From positions 58,111,228-58,175,227 of the forward strand of contig OX235275.1 in assembly GCA_944472155.2 (NCBI GenBank): 64,000 bases of DNA. Direction: 5' to 3'. Both the position numbers and the translations under genes were made by a program. The DNA comes from Trichobilharzia szidati (taxonomy: Eukaryota; Platyhelminthes; Trematoda; Strigeidida; Schistosomatidae). Each line of letters begins with the position of its first letter. Positions within the stretch are counted from its first letter, which is position 1. The notes beneath the pieces were generated by a model. That model worked only from the letters and a program-made list of their open reading frames with translations. It had not been told where the DNA came from and searched no databases. Of the stretch, positions 11,466 to 21,049 are shown piece by piece.

Positions 11466-11770
11466 TGACGAACTCACTTCAAGTTAACTCTTAGATATTG
11501 TCAAAGCATTCATACAAGGAGCTGGTGTATCAGTAGAGGCCAAACGTCTCAGCCAAATCATGTATGCTATGATAAATGAGTATATGCTGAAATGGAATTA
11601 GAACTGCAGTTGAAACATATTAACATTGTAGCGAAAATATTCATTAAGATACTTAAAAGACAACAGAAAATTTAAACGAAGAATATACTTTTTGATAATA
11701 ACCTCATCTGGCTCTACACTTATATATACATATATATATATATATCATGGAAAATTCCCATTGTAACATA

Positions 11771-12117
11771 TAGAAAACCAAAACAAATGATTCAGCGAAG
11801 AGACTCTTTTCAACGAATTTATCATCAAGCTGTACAATCGTATAATTGCACACCTTTTTCAAGTTCTATCCATCCTATGAATTATTCTATATATGACATT
11901 AATTTGCTTTGCCACTTGACATTTAACTACGATTATAATCACAAACATTTTAGTTTTAATTGCATTTCATATAATTATTATTATTTTATGCATTCACACC
12001 TATGATTCAATTCCCTGACCGGATATAACTTCTTAAAACCATATATATACGATTGTACAGCTTGATGATAAATTCGTTGAAAAGAATCTCTTCGCTGAAT
12101 CATTTGTTTTGATTTTC

Positions 12118-12119
<2 letters not shown>
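11771..12119. repeat. PLE-A terminal foldback without coding region
   Basis: Two arms of about 75 bp (11771-11844 and 12044-12119) are almost perfect inverted copies and flank 200 bp of PLE-A terminal sequence. Each arm holds the tip motif with CAGC, TTGATGATAAATTCGTTGAA and CTCTTCGCTG. There is no reverse transcriptase or endonuclease. (TA)n tracts lie outside both ends (11725-11746 and 12121-12151). Confidence 0.75.
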
Positions 12120-12155
<36 letters not shown>

Positions 12156-12175
12156 TGAATAAGGTATTTAGAAGA

Positions 12176-12309
12176 CAAATTTCGTTATGTGATATTTTCA
12201 TTTCGTAGTCTCTCTACAATCGCTTTACAATTGGCATGGATCACAACAATAAAATGAAATACATGACAATTACTCAGTTATATAAAACAAAAGTGTATAC
12301 TAATGACTT
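12176..12309 (+). repeat. solo PLE-E terminal repeat
   Basis: Matches the left arm of PLE-E at 46391-46521 with scattered substitutions, including CATGACAATTACTCAGTTAT. It lies directly between the PLE-A foldback and a PLE-C copy with no coding sequence. Confidence 0.7.
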
Positions 12310-12324
12310 TTTATTATTAAATAC

Positions 12325-13200
12325 AGTCTTATATCAATAATGATATAAGGATAAAACTTGAGCATTATGGTAGAGTATAATTCCATTATGGATAAAATAT
12401 TATTTTGATAAAGTCGCACAGTGTTGTGATACAGTTATATCTAGTAATGACCACGTTTGAAGCATGATCTATTACCGCTCATAATGATGTCAAGACACTA
12501 TTCACACAACTTTCTTGCTTCACTTATATACATGAGTAAACACTGATGATTAAACATTTGAATAAAATCACTATAAAACATGCATGAAACAGAAAGGGAG
12601 ATAAAGTACATTCAGAAATAATATTAGTGTTATCAATAAGTATAATAGTATGGGAATTAAGACGAGTGTGCCGAATCAGATGTCTTCATAGTAAAACAAA
12701 CGAATAACTTGTTAGAATGTTATAATGTGAACTGAATACATTTAGCATTACTTATTATCCTCTTATTTGACTGGCAAGAATATCTTCCAGATCTCTGGTA
12801 TTTGCGTTGAGTCATTTCTGTTGCATGTGTTGGGTGTAGACTCGATGGACCAGATGGGATTCAGTATTCAATCTCTCTAGCTCTCCATACACCTATATTA
12901 CTTCGTAGAATTTTGACTTTGTCCCACCACCTTATTGTATGATTATGTGTTAATGAATGCGGTGCGATTGCGACCTTTTTTCTAAATTAATTATCTTCGT
13001 GAGATCAACAATTCTACCCTTGGCTAAAAGATAACTAACATTTGCCAACAGACTGTGTTTCCCTTTGTATGCGCATTGTGGCCTAATGCCTTTATGTAGC
13101 TTTTCATAACCTTCCACAAACTTAATTGTGTTAGATACGCCAAATTTGATTTGGAGCAATGATATTTCGTAGTTTGCGGACATACTTCATAAATTCTAGA
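12325..13200 (-). pseudogene. PLE-C copy, 3' terminus and endonuclease
   Basis: 12325-12480 is the PLE-C terminal repeat (complement of 41285-41440). 12640-12790 is a 3' extension shared, inverted, with 38370-38600. On the minus strand 13183-12950 and onward reads as a degenerate PLE-C endonuclease (IVDLTKIINLEKRSQ, then an HNHTIRWW-like stretch and TESLF-like residues), with stops. It is a diverged subfamily with 38060-38630. Confidence 0.6.
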
Positions 13201-13427
13201 CTCATACTGATTGCCAACTCTTTGAACTTACCAGTGTTCATTAGGACAATTGCTTGTAATCTGCTATATCACACGATCAGGTCGTTTCAGTTTGTACTTC
13301 CACGGTGCAAAACTGATTTAGCCTCATTTACTCTTGACTCTAGTGGCGAGGGGGAGGTGGTGGGGTTTGTCTTGCCTGAAAAATGTGCTACTTTCTAAAA
13401 TTAGTTTGTGGGCTGCAGTCTACGAAT

Positions 13428-14372
13428 GCTTGGCATGCGATTTGCTCCTGCCAAATGCAAGATGATGTTACAGGATTGGACTACACCGAATCCTAGATTA
13501 GAAATAGGTGGTGAAGTGGTAGAGCACGTTGACCGATTCACCTACATGGGAAGTACCATCAGCCAACGCCAACGGGTTGATCTCTGACGAAATCTTGGCA
13601 CGAATACAGAGGGCTAGTTTCGCATATGCCAGTTTACGCCGTCTCTGGTGTAGACGTAATATCCGACTATCGAACAGAGGGCGTGTGTACTGCTCAACAG
13701 TCCGCTCCGTCCTCCCTTATGGCTGTGAGACCTGACCATTCAGAGTGGAAGACATGAAAAGATTAGCTGTCTTTCATCATAAGAGCCTGCGTTCTATCCC
13801 CCGTGTGAAGTGGTATAATAAGGTGAGCAATATTGAGGTTAGGCCATCAGTCGAGTGCTAGTTGGTAAGGAGGGGAAATCAATCGACGAAGCTGTGAAAT
13901 TACGTCGACTGAGATGGTTAGGACATGTGTTACGTATGCCTAGTCACCGCCTTCCTAGACAATGGACAGTGTTAGCTGACATAGGGTCAGGCTAGAAAAG
14001 AGCTAGCGGCGGTCAAACCAAAACATGGCACCAGTCAATGAAATCAACAACAGTTAGTCTAAGCGACGTAGGAAGGTGTAGACTTCCTGACTGGTTGGGG
14101 TCCTCAGGACAGTAAAAACCAATGGTTGGAAACAATTGGTGACATGGCTCAAAATCGTTCTCAGTGGCGCAGATGTATCAACTCCTTGTGAATTATGATT
14201 TCCAATTAAACTGTTTTGTTCTTCGTTATTACTATTCCTTTGTCTCACACCCTTGTTTACTGTGTCTAATTTGCATTTCTCCTACTTTCTTCTCTTGCTT
14301 TGTGTGCTACATGGAGTGTGGCGACTTGAACTGCCGCACATCGGTGCAAAGTTCTATGTCGAAAACAGACAG
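13428..14372 (+). pseudogene. RTE-b retrotransposon, C-terminal RT region and 3' UTR
   Basis: Starting near 13428 the plus strand encodes FAPSKCKMLLQDW, then FTYMGSTIS, an RRLWCRRNIRLSNRGRVY segment, LPYGCET, LRRLRWLGHVLRMPSHRLPR and ends around 14195. This is the segment after the catalytic motifs of RTE-type elements such as schistosome SR2. A frame change after 13560, a TGA where W is expected (LPYGCET then TGA) and later stops show it is dead. The conserved 3' UTR continues to about 14372. RTE assignment is from memory of the family. Confidence 0.7.
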
Positions 14373-14384
14373 ACAAAATTAGTT

Positions 14385-14500
14385 TGTAGGTCTGATCACG
14401 GATTCATATCAGATGGTGTGAGGAACAGGTGTTTTGTCCTGCTTTGGACCTCTTCATCAGTACACACCTATGACTTCAGTTATCAAGGATTGAACTGAGA
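14385..14500 (-). repeat. SINE-A fragment
   Basis: Minus strand: TGTGTACTGATGAAGAGGTC and AGCAGGACAAAACACCTG, the hammerhead-like segment of SINE-A with the second box changed to ACAAAAC. It is truncated on both sides. Confidence 0.5.
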
Positions 14501-14659
14501 ACAAAGCATAGCTTTAGACTGCAATATCACAGCATCGAATTCTATGAAATACATGAAGTGAAATCACTGTCATTTCTGCAGTTTATGAAGATTTCACTCT
14601 GAAAAGCATCTTTTGTGTTATAAATCAAATGCTGTTTTAATTGTTCTTTCTTTATTCAG

Positions 14660-14680
14660 ATCTCTTTTCAACATATTGTG
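14660..14680 (+). CDS. candidate 21-nt micro-exon
   Basis: A pyrimidine-rich acceptor (TTGTTCTTTCTTTATTCAG) and a consensus donor (GTAAGTTCGA) bracket 21 nt. It is open in every phase: phase 1 gives DLFSTYC, phase 0 ISFQHIV. The signals closely resemble those around 21032-21049 (same TTTATTTCAG, same ATTGTG then GTAAGTT ending), as if the two exons are diverged duplicates. This is the best micro-exon candidate in the window, but there is no expression evidence. Confidence 0.35.
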
Positions 14681-14723
14681 GTAAGTTCGAATAATATAAA
14701 AAATAACTTTGTTTAAATTCTCA

Positions 14724-15020
14724 GTAGGTCGGGTGTGAGGACAAATACTCGCCGAAGATATTGGCTAGCGGTTGCGCTATATCGTGAACTAGCAGAAGTT
14801 AGAATTCATGGATTGGCCATTGGATCGGGTCCAAGTGGCTTAATGGTCTACAAGCTCGCTAGCCTTGTAACCAGAAGGTCATAGGTTCGAACCCCGCGCT
14901 ATGGGTGCGTACTGAAGAAGAGCCCCAAACTAAGACAAAACAGCTGCCCAGTACTCCCAGCTGGTTTTCCATTGGTTCTATAACCAATGTCAGCTCATGA
15001 TGAAATCCCGCAGCTGTAAT
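14724..15020 (+). repeat. SINE-A copy
   Basis: Order of parts: GGTCGGGTGTGAGGACAAAT, GAATTCATGGATTGGCCATT, tRNA-like head (AAGTGGCTTAATGGTCTAC, B box GGTTCGAACCCC), hammerhead-like segment at 14908-14955 with damaged boxes (ACTGAAGAAG, ACAAAAC), then CAGCTGGTTTTCCATTGG and TGATGAAATCC. Many related copies occur in the second half of the window. Confidence 0.75.
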
Positions 15021-15364
15021 TCTGAGTATCTGTTGGTCAGTCAACCACCTTCCTGATCCAAATGACTTTTTGGTTATTTACAGTGATATTGTGTTACACT
15101 CAGCACCCTAAAAATCTATCCGATTTTTTGATCACAGACTGATGGACATTGTCGCATTGCAGATACCTATAACAACAAATAGAAGTGTGAATTACTAATA
15201 TTCGAAATTACTAGACCTCGTGTCAAGTAACTGCTTCAAATGATGGGGGACATCTTGTTGTTGTATGGTTCCCTGACCTGATTTTCTTTAACTCATGCCC
15301 TTGCGTTTTGAGTGGAATATAGAGCTTCGAATTTCAGCTTTTAAGTCTCTACCAAACAACTAGG

Positions 15365-16112
15365 TACCTATCGGGCAAAAGTTTGAAACAAATTAAGCCA
15401 GTGAAAGATGACAATGGAAAGTCACTCACCAAAGAAGTGGAGCAAAAGGAAACACTGGGCTGAACACTTCAAAAGACTTCTAAATCGACCACCACCTACA
15501 ACGCACCCAACATTACCCACAACGGAAACAGAGCTTCCAGTGAACACCAAACTCCCGACGAAATCACAAGTCCTGAAGGCTTTTACTACTCTCAAGTCTG
15601 TGTGAAGGTCAACAGCATTCATCATCAAAAATAAGAACCGGATTTTCGACTACAGTGCGAATTCAGTCAGTGCAACTATACAGATCAGAGACTTGGCATC
15701 GTGTCATGAAGAGCACTTCAGACAAACTACAGACCTTCACCAACAGCTGACTTCGCTCACTACTCAAGATCGGATGGCCAGAAACGATCAGCAACAAGGA
15801 TCTCTGGGAGCGAACCAACCATAAACCTATTGTGAAACAAATAGGCAGCAAGAAATGGAGATGGATTGGCCATACTCTGAGGAAACCATCAAGTGACATC
15901 ACTAGAAAAGCCTTCGTGTGGAACCCGAAAGAGAAGCGGCGAGTTGGTAGTCCAGGTGTGATATGGATGAGGTCATGTAAAGAAGAGATGAAAGCATGTG
16001 GGCAGACCTGGAGCCAGGTGAAAACTTTAGCAGAGAACCGAACACAATGGAGACGCGCGGCTGGAACCCTATGTTTCTCTAGGAATTAAAGGAAACAATA
16101 ATAATAATTGAT
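15365..16112 (+). pseudogene. RTE-a retrotransposon with the RT core deleted
   Basis: The frame at 15408-15605 encodes the linker before the RT (KHWAEHFKRLLNR, ETELPVNTKLPTKSQVLKA) and runs directly into FTTLKSV, which in intact copies lies after the catalytic RT motifs. Downstream pieces (WRWIGHTLRKPSSDITRKAF at 15844-15903, then KRRVGSP and WSQVKTLAENRTQWRRAAG to 16089) are the usual C-terminus, in shifted frames. The tail is AATAATAATAATT. The RT core is lost by internal deletion, so the copy is non-functional. Confidence 0.75.
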
Positions 16113-16249
16113 GGTGAAATTTCCCGCCTCATGCTCAACCTAACGTTGTCACCGAGTTCACTATTGCCTTAGCGAAGACGAGGAGAGCATCCGTTGGCTA
16201 AGCGTCGGACCCAAACCACCTGTGGCATCCTTGGCAAGTATCTCACCAT

Positions 16250-16388
16250 TCAGCCACCAGTACACTTATGTCGCTGCCTGATGAATTTTGTCGTGAAGAA
16301 CAAAGAAAGCTTTGCAATTGTAAATCAGAAGACTCAGAGAACCTAAGCCAATGACCACCTGAGCTACGAATCTTCTCTGTTATTTCAA
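16250..16388 (+). repeat. solo PLE-F 3' terminus with hammerhead-like fold
   Basis: CTGATGA (16279-16285), a TTGT/ACAA stem, GAAAGCTTTGCAA and then AGACTCAGAGAACC match the PLE-F end at 30361-30425. GAGCTACGAATCTTCTCTGT and TATTTC continue as in the outer part of the PLE-F 5' arm (30440-30475). Here the first conserved hammerhead box is the canonical CTGATGA, unlike CTGAAGA in the other PLE-F copies. Confidence 0.6.
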
Positions 16389-16977
16389 GAACACTAGGTC
16401 TGACAAAATCACACTAAGTCTCTTCAGTTTTATCAAGCGATTGAACAACAAAGAAAGTGTAGATGGCCGAATAAATTTCTTTGACTGATGTTGGTCAGCG
16501 CAAGCTTTATTAATCCATATCTACCATACTAACATTACCAAGATGAGGTAAGCATGTGAATATCAATTCGTCGAGAAGCTGAAGAGATGTGTTCAAAATA
16601 AGAAGCTAGTTCAACTTCAGCACCTATAGATCTGGTTCGTTGAGGTTCCTTTCTCCCTAGTTTTTCTTCATTTCACTCATGTGTGTTTTCCATCTACAGT
16701 TATAAACTGCAATTTGGTTATGCTTCTAACTCATTCTGACCATACGTTTCTACCGTAAAGAAAACCATTTGTTTTCTGTGCTTCTTGTAATTCATATTCA
16801 GTTCTCATTATACCTGTGAATTTTCATATTAAACTGACTATACTAACTTATTTATATAAATTAGGATTGCACAGCTTTTGAGAATTAAAGTAGAAAAATT
16901 ACTTTAAATCCTTTCCTGACTGCAACTGTTATCTCTCCTTCACTCACTCATCACGTTAATAACAGTCTGTTAGTTTG
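16389..16977. other. unassigned DNA
   Basis: No element recognised. A strong pyrimidine tract with AG ends at 16699, but no donor gives a symmetric exon after it. Confidence 0.4.
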
Positions 16978-17035
16978 AGAACACAATATTTAGCGAAGAG
17001 ACTCTTTTCAACTAACTTGTTAACAAGCTGTTCAG

Positions 17036-17070
<35 letters not shown>

Positions 17071-17077
17071 GATGTTG
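16978..17077 (-). repeat. PLE-A terminal tip and (TA)n tract
   Basis: AACACAATATTTAGCGAAGA and GACTCTTTTCAA match the PLE-A arm at 35476. A (TA)n run spans about 17037-17066. The PLE-A sequence stops at GATGTTG (17071-17077) and resumes at GATGTTG (17857) on the other side of an RTE-a insertion. Confidence 0.6.
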
Positions 17078-17856
17078 AAAAAAAGGACAACGTCCGACAA
17101 ACTGGTTGAAAAAGCAGCAAAGGCAGGCTTCCAAGTGAACATATACAAGACAGAGGTTATGGAAATAACCAACCGACAACAACAACAGCAGCAGCAACAT
17201 CCAACGCCAGTCACCATCAACGGGAGGAATTTGGAAGAGGTTACTTCATTCACTTATCTAGGGAGCATTGTCTCATCTACAGGAGAAACGGACGAAGATG
17301 TCAAATCGAGAATCGGGAAGGCGAAAAACACATTCATCAACCTGAGACCAACCTGGAAATCTTCGTCACTCAGCATCAACAACTAAATTAGCATTTTCAA
17401 TACCAACGTCAAGTCAGTTCTTCTATATGGATCAGAAACTTGGCGGGTCACAAAGAATATTTCCAACAGCCTGTCGTAGACCTTTATCAACAACTGTCAT
17501 CGCTTATACTGAAGATTAGATGGCCGGAAAGAATCACCAACAAGAAACTATAGGAACAGACAAAACAAGAACCAATCGCCCAACAATTATGCAAGAGAAA
17601 GTGGAGATGGATTGGACACTCGCTGAGGAGGCGGCTGGGTGACATCTCGGGTCAGGCCATTGCTCGAGTGAAACCTGAAAGGGAAGCGGCGAGTGGGACG
17701 TCCAAGGGTGACATGGAGGAGATCGTGTGAAGAGAAGTTGAAACAGTATGTATTAGGATAAATGCAGGTGAAAACTGCAGAAGAAGACAGAATCAAGTGG
17801 AGACGTGTAGTTGAAGCCCTATGTTCCACTAGGAACTCAAGAGAATAACAATAATG
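17078..17856 (+). mobile_element. RTE-a insertion, 5'-truncated, in PLE-A
   Basis: Frame 17072-17386 encodes KLVEKAAKAGFQVNIYKTEV, FTYLGSIVSSTGETDEDVKS and RIGKAKNTFINLRPTWKSSS, the post-catalytic RT region. It contains a CAACAACAGCAGCAGCAACA repeat coding for glutamines. The C-terminus follows in other frames (WRWIGHSLRRRLG at 17602-17640, then SCEEKLKQY and RWRRVVEALCST-like residues). The end is CAAGAGAATAACAATAAT. A 7-bp repeat GATGTTG flanks the insertion at 17071 and 17857. It is dead because of frameshifts. Confidence 0.75.
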
Positions 17857-18648
17857 GATGTTGGAAAGGGGTACATAATTATTGGATTAGTAGGCGAATA
17901 TAAAACGTTACATAATATAGCGTGAAATTTGATAAGATGGAATTCAATATTGTAAAAATTTGATAATTTTGGATTTAGAATGACAATGGAAACTAACCGG
18001 AACAATTCAGCGCGAGAATAATAATGATAAGAGGAAGGTATATAAGATATCTAAATAAACAAAATAAATAAATAAATGTCTATCCCTCTACGACCAAGGC
18101 AGAAGTATGGATTGTACATACTTCTTTTGTACACAAAGGTCTGGCTTAAATTCATGAATGACCAAGGCCTTCGTTGTATTTAGAGGTCTATAACGAATGA
18201 AACGCGGCAAGTTAGCATGGATTCTATATATGATCTTAAAATCATGTTCAGGGTTGACATAGTGACAGAAGTCGATCATGTGTTCCAGAATAGAGCTTCG
18301 CACACACTTTTTTCTCCTTTGTAAAACCATGCTGCTGGAATATGTTCTCGTATCCGTGTGGAAAGCACCCTCTCACTACAACCAATGTACCTTGCTCCAC
18401 AAGAGCAGGTGATCTGATAGATGCACACGGAGGCGTCCAGATGGCGGAGCCTATATTTTGTAGAGATAGAGAACAACTTGCAGTTGGTGAAAGTCATTTG
18501 TAATTTTGCTGCAAAAACGTCTTACTGGTTGATTTAGAGAGACGGTTTTTGAGCAAATCTGAAGCGCGATCACCTTTGAATTCCACGTTCATGAATAAGG
18601 TTTTCTTTGGAACTGAGTTGGTGACCAGTTTAGACTACTTATCTTTCA
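17857..18648 (-). pseudogene. PLE-A copy, left part (interrupted by PLE-B)
   Basis: 17857-18080 is the PLE-A 3' terminal sequence. On the minus strand 18497-18088 reads TFTNCKLFSISTKYRLRHLD, CIYQITCSCGARYIGCSER and STRIREHIP, then across a frameshift the C-terminus with FKIIYRIHANLPRFIRYRPL, VIHEFKPDLCVQKKYVQS. This is a nearly complete GIY-YIG endonuclease: YIG and the REH helix are present. The rest of the copy continues at 20723 after the PLE-B insertion. Confidence 0.8.
18637..18648 (+). repeat. target-site duplication of PLE-B, left
   Basis: ACTTATCTTTCA; the same 12 bp recur at 20711-20722 where the PLE-A sequence resumes. The uninterrupted PLE-A copy at 36240-36275 (opposite strand) has the site once. 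Confidence 0.85.
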
Positions 18649-18723
18649 GTTATATATGTCCAAACCAAGTTGACTTTTAACGGTTTGAAAAAATTTGGGC
18701 ATTGGGTATATGATATTCATTAT

Positions 18724-19193
18724 AATAAAGGTTTTTGTATTTCCCAATGAATGAAAAACAAAACGATATTGTTTTTACTGACGTTTCGCTATTTAATGCT
18801 AATAGCTTTATCAAAGTATTATTAAACCGGAATTTACAAATTTCAGCATATATATAACAAACAGTTAGGGGGTGAGAAAATAGACATAGGTCAAGTTAAA
18901 GGGACATATTGAAAGTAAAAATAGCGATGAAGATAACTATACCAAATAACAAAGGTAATAGTATGTCTGTTATGATATCGAAAAAAGAAAGAAAAGTTTA
19001 CTAACTTGATCATCGTTCGTCTGTCTGGGGCATTTTTAGTTGTTAAGTTGGTGAATTGGTAAAGATAACAAAATCATCATGTGTAGATTGTTGGATTTGA
19101 TAAGTGTATGAGATTATAAAAGCAGCGTGTGTTTACATAATGAAAGTGCTTATCACATTCGTGTTGGTTTTGTCACTTGATGGGGGGGAGGGA
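18724..19193 (-). repeat. PLE-B inverted arm (3' side)
   Basis: Reverse complement of 20241-20710, no difference seen in the stretches compared. It overlaps the end of the open reading frame, so the last 13 codons (LPPPHQVTKPTRM) are part of the repeat and appear again, reversed, in the other arm. Confidence 0.9.
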
Positions 19194-20241
19194 GGTGTTG
19201 TAACCAGGTCAGATTCTGTTTTAGTCCATCATTCCTATTCAGGCAATTTTGATTCCACTTAATATGAAGTGCTTCTGATATTAAACGTTCTTTGTGATTT
19301 CTGAAGTTTTTCTGGATTATTTCAACATTGTCAAAATCAATTTTGTGGCCTGATTCTATAGCATGTAGACCTATGGCTGATGATTTTTCAAGTCTTTGTA
19401 GTTCAACAGGATTCTTCGGCGGTCGAAGAGATGCTCTACGGTGTTCATTTCTTCTGATTTTGATTTCTCGAGAAGTTTGTCCGATGTATATCGCATCACA
19501 TTCTAAGCATTTTATCTTATAGACACAATTAGATAGCGAATCTTTAGGGATTTGGTCTTTTATATGGACAAGGTTGCTTTGAAGTGTGTCTGATGTTTTG
19601 AAGAAAACTCTAATATCGAGCTGATTGAGTACTCTTCTGATATCGTCTGATGTCTCTTCTCTATATGGAATGACGACTGTTGATGTCCATGTTTTCGGGA
19701 TGCGTTTTCGGCCATACTTGATGTCTGTGTTGATTTTGTTGATGAAGTTCCATGGGTAGTTGTTTTGCTTGAGAGTTTCAGTAATGTTTGATATTTCTTC
19801 TTCTTTTTCTTTCTCGTCGGTTATCAGAGAGTGTGCTCGTCTTAGAAGACTTGAAACAACTGAAATCTTTGCGCTGATGGGGTGTGATGACTTGAAGTCT
19901 AAATATTTATTTGAGTGGGTTTTCTTCCTGAATATGGATATACTAAAATGTCCGTTTTCCTTTCTCTTAACTAGGCAGTCTAGAAATGGTAGTTCACCGA
20001 TGTCTGATTCTGCTTCCGAAGTGAATTGGATTCTGGGACATACACAGTTTATTTTCTCCAGGAATGAATTGTGTAGATCTCGTTTTAGTACTACAAAAGT
20101 ATCATCCACATATCTTAACCATATTTTAGGAGTGAGTATGCTTGAAAAGATGTTATTTTCGAATTTATTCATGAAAAGGTCGGCGACTATTGGTGAGACT
20201 GGTGAACCCATAGCAACACCATTTGTCTGTCTATATAAACT
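19153..20241 (-). CDS. PLE-B reverse transcriptase (C-terminal) plus GIY-YIG endonuclease
   Basis: ATG at 20211 gives 352 codons; the frame is open upstream to 20241 (SLYRQTNGVAMGSP), where the arm begins. RT motif B (MGSPVSPIVADLF) and motif C (WLRYVDDTFVVL) are intact, with the catalytic YVDD. The fingers and motif A that should precede them are absent, so the RT cannot work alone. The second half is a GIY-YIG nuclease: NCVYKIKCLECDAIYIGQTS, RRNEHRRASL, then SAIGLHAIESGHKIDFDNVE and a late glutamate in LISEALHIKW. PLE proteins are usually more than twice this length. The unbroken frame fits recent insertion. The plus-strand frame at 19760-20281 is antisense. Confidence 0.9.
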   Translation of the reverse strand, partial: SLYRQTNGVAMGSPVSPIVADLFMNKFENNIFSSILTPKIWLRYVDDTFVVLKRDLHNSFLEKINCVCPRIQFTSEAESDIGELPFLDCLVKRKENGHFSISIFRKKTHSNKYLDFKSSHPISAKISVVSSLLRRAHSLITDEKEKEEEISNITETLKQNNYPWNFINKINTDIKYGRKRIPKTWTSTVVIPYREETSDDIRRVLNQLDIRVFFKTSDTLQSNLVHIKDQIPKDSLSNCVYKIKCLECDAIYIGQTSREIKIRRNEHRRASLRPPKNPVELQRLEKSSAIGLHAIESGHKIDFDNVEIIQKNFRNHKERLISEALHIKWNQNCLNRNDGLKQNLTWLQHLPPPHQVTKPTRM

Positions 20242-20710
20242 CCCTCCCCCCCATCAAGTGACAAAACCAACACGAATGTGATAAGCACTTTCATTATGTA
20301 AACACACGCTGCTTTTATAATCTCATACACTTATCAAATCCAACAATCTACACATGATGATTTTGTTATCTTTACCAATTCACCAACTTAACAACTAAAA
20401 ATGCCCCAGACAGACGAACGATGATCAAGTTAGTAAACTTTTCTTTCTTTTTTCGATATCATAACAGACATACTATTACCTTTGTTATTTGGTATAGTTA
20501 TCTTCATCGCTATTTTTACTTTCAATATGTCCCTTTAACTTGACCTATGTCTATTTTCTCACCCCCTAACTGTTTGTTATATATATGCTGAAATTTGTAA
20601 ATTCCGGTTTAATAATACTTTGATAAAGCTATTAGCATTAAATAGCGAAACGTCAGTAAAAACAATATCGTTTTGTTTTTCATTCATTGGGAAATACAAA
20701 AACCTTTATT
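20241..20710 (+). repeat. PLE-B inverted arm (5' side)
   Basis: Inverted copy of the 3' arm, joined to the RT frame just before LYRQTNGVAMGSP. A third copy of this sequence, at the 3' end of another PLE-B, lies at 62960-63400 with more differences. Confidence 0.9.
20612..20660 (+). ncRNA. hammerhead-like fold in the PLE-B arm
   Basis: TACT (20616-20619) can pair with AGTA (20655-20658) as stem I. Then come TTGATAA in place of CTGATGA, a perfect 6-bp stem II (GCTATT/AATAGC, loop AGCATTA), GAAA (20647-20650) and ACGTC, with ACGT able to form a palindromic stem III. Both changes in the first box hit C3 and G8, which pair with each other in the hammerhead, and U3-A8 would keep a pair. The same sequence is in the left arm (about 18775-18822, minus) and at 63299-63346. 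Activity is uncertain. Confidence 0.5.
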
Positions 20711-20722
20711 ACTTATCTTTCA
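20711..20722 (+). repeat. target-site duplication of PLE-B, right
   Basis: ACTTATCTTTCA, identical to 18637-18648. Confidence 0.85.
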
Positions 20723-20990
20723 TGTTGCTATCAATAAATCGGTTAGGGTAATCGTTTGCTGCGAGCGTGGCTTTTAGGAAGTCAAGTTCTCAGTCAACGC
20801 AATAAGAACCACAAATGTTTTTATCCTAAAGCGGAGCGAATGAATAAGGTTGATTTTCCCAACTATAAAAAAATTAGTTAGTTGTCCGTTCCACGTACGT
20901 TTCCGGTGGATGGATCTTTTGAGAGATCCGTCATTACGTCTATTAGTTATTGACGAAATTTCCAAAAATAAGTAATATTTAGAACAATAC
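20723..20990 (-). pseudogene. PLE-A copy, right part
   Basis: Continues the PLE-A interrupted at 18648. It matches the complement of 36070-36255 (CGGTTAGGGTAATCG, GAAGTCAAGTTCT, TCCTAAAGC-GAGCGAATGAA, TTAGTTAGTTGTCCGTTCCA). This is the segment between RT and endonuclease; no catalytic residues survive. Confidence 0.75.
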
Positions 20991-21031
20991 ATAGTTCATA
21001 TTTATGTAGCTAATTTCCATCTTTATTTCAG

Positions 21032-21049
21032 TATGTTGAGCCCATTGTG
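21032..21049 (+). CDS. candidate 18-nt micro-exon
   Basis: TTTCCATCTTTATTTCAG before it and GTAAGTTTTAT after it are strong splice signals. It is open in phase 0 (YVEPIV) and phase 2, but has TGA in phase 1. Its sequence and both flanks resemble 14660-14680. A further 12-nt candidate, open in phase 1 with a weaker donor, follows at 21121-21132. Confidence 0.28.

Larger units (their letters stand above)
18649..20710 (-). mobile_element. PLE-B insertion with 470-bp inverted arms
   Basis: The arms 18724-19193 and 20241-20710 appear identical when read inverted, so the insertion is young. The body between them carries one long open frame on the minus strand. The 3' side (left) has an extra 75 bp (18649-18723) not present on the right. 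The element interrupts PLE-A and is flanked by a 12-bp duplication. Each arm contains the PLE-B hammerhead-like fold. Penelope-like elements move by target-primed reverse transcription and often have such inverted terminal copies. Confidence 0.9.

Noticed and set aside
19760..20281. 173-codon plus-strand open frame
   Set aside because: It is antisense to the PLE-B protein; its last residues equal the PLE-B C-terminus only because the inverted arm repeats that segment.
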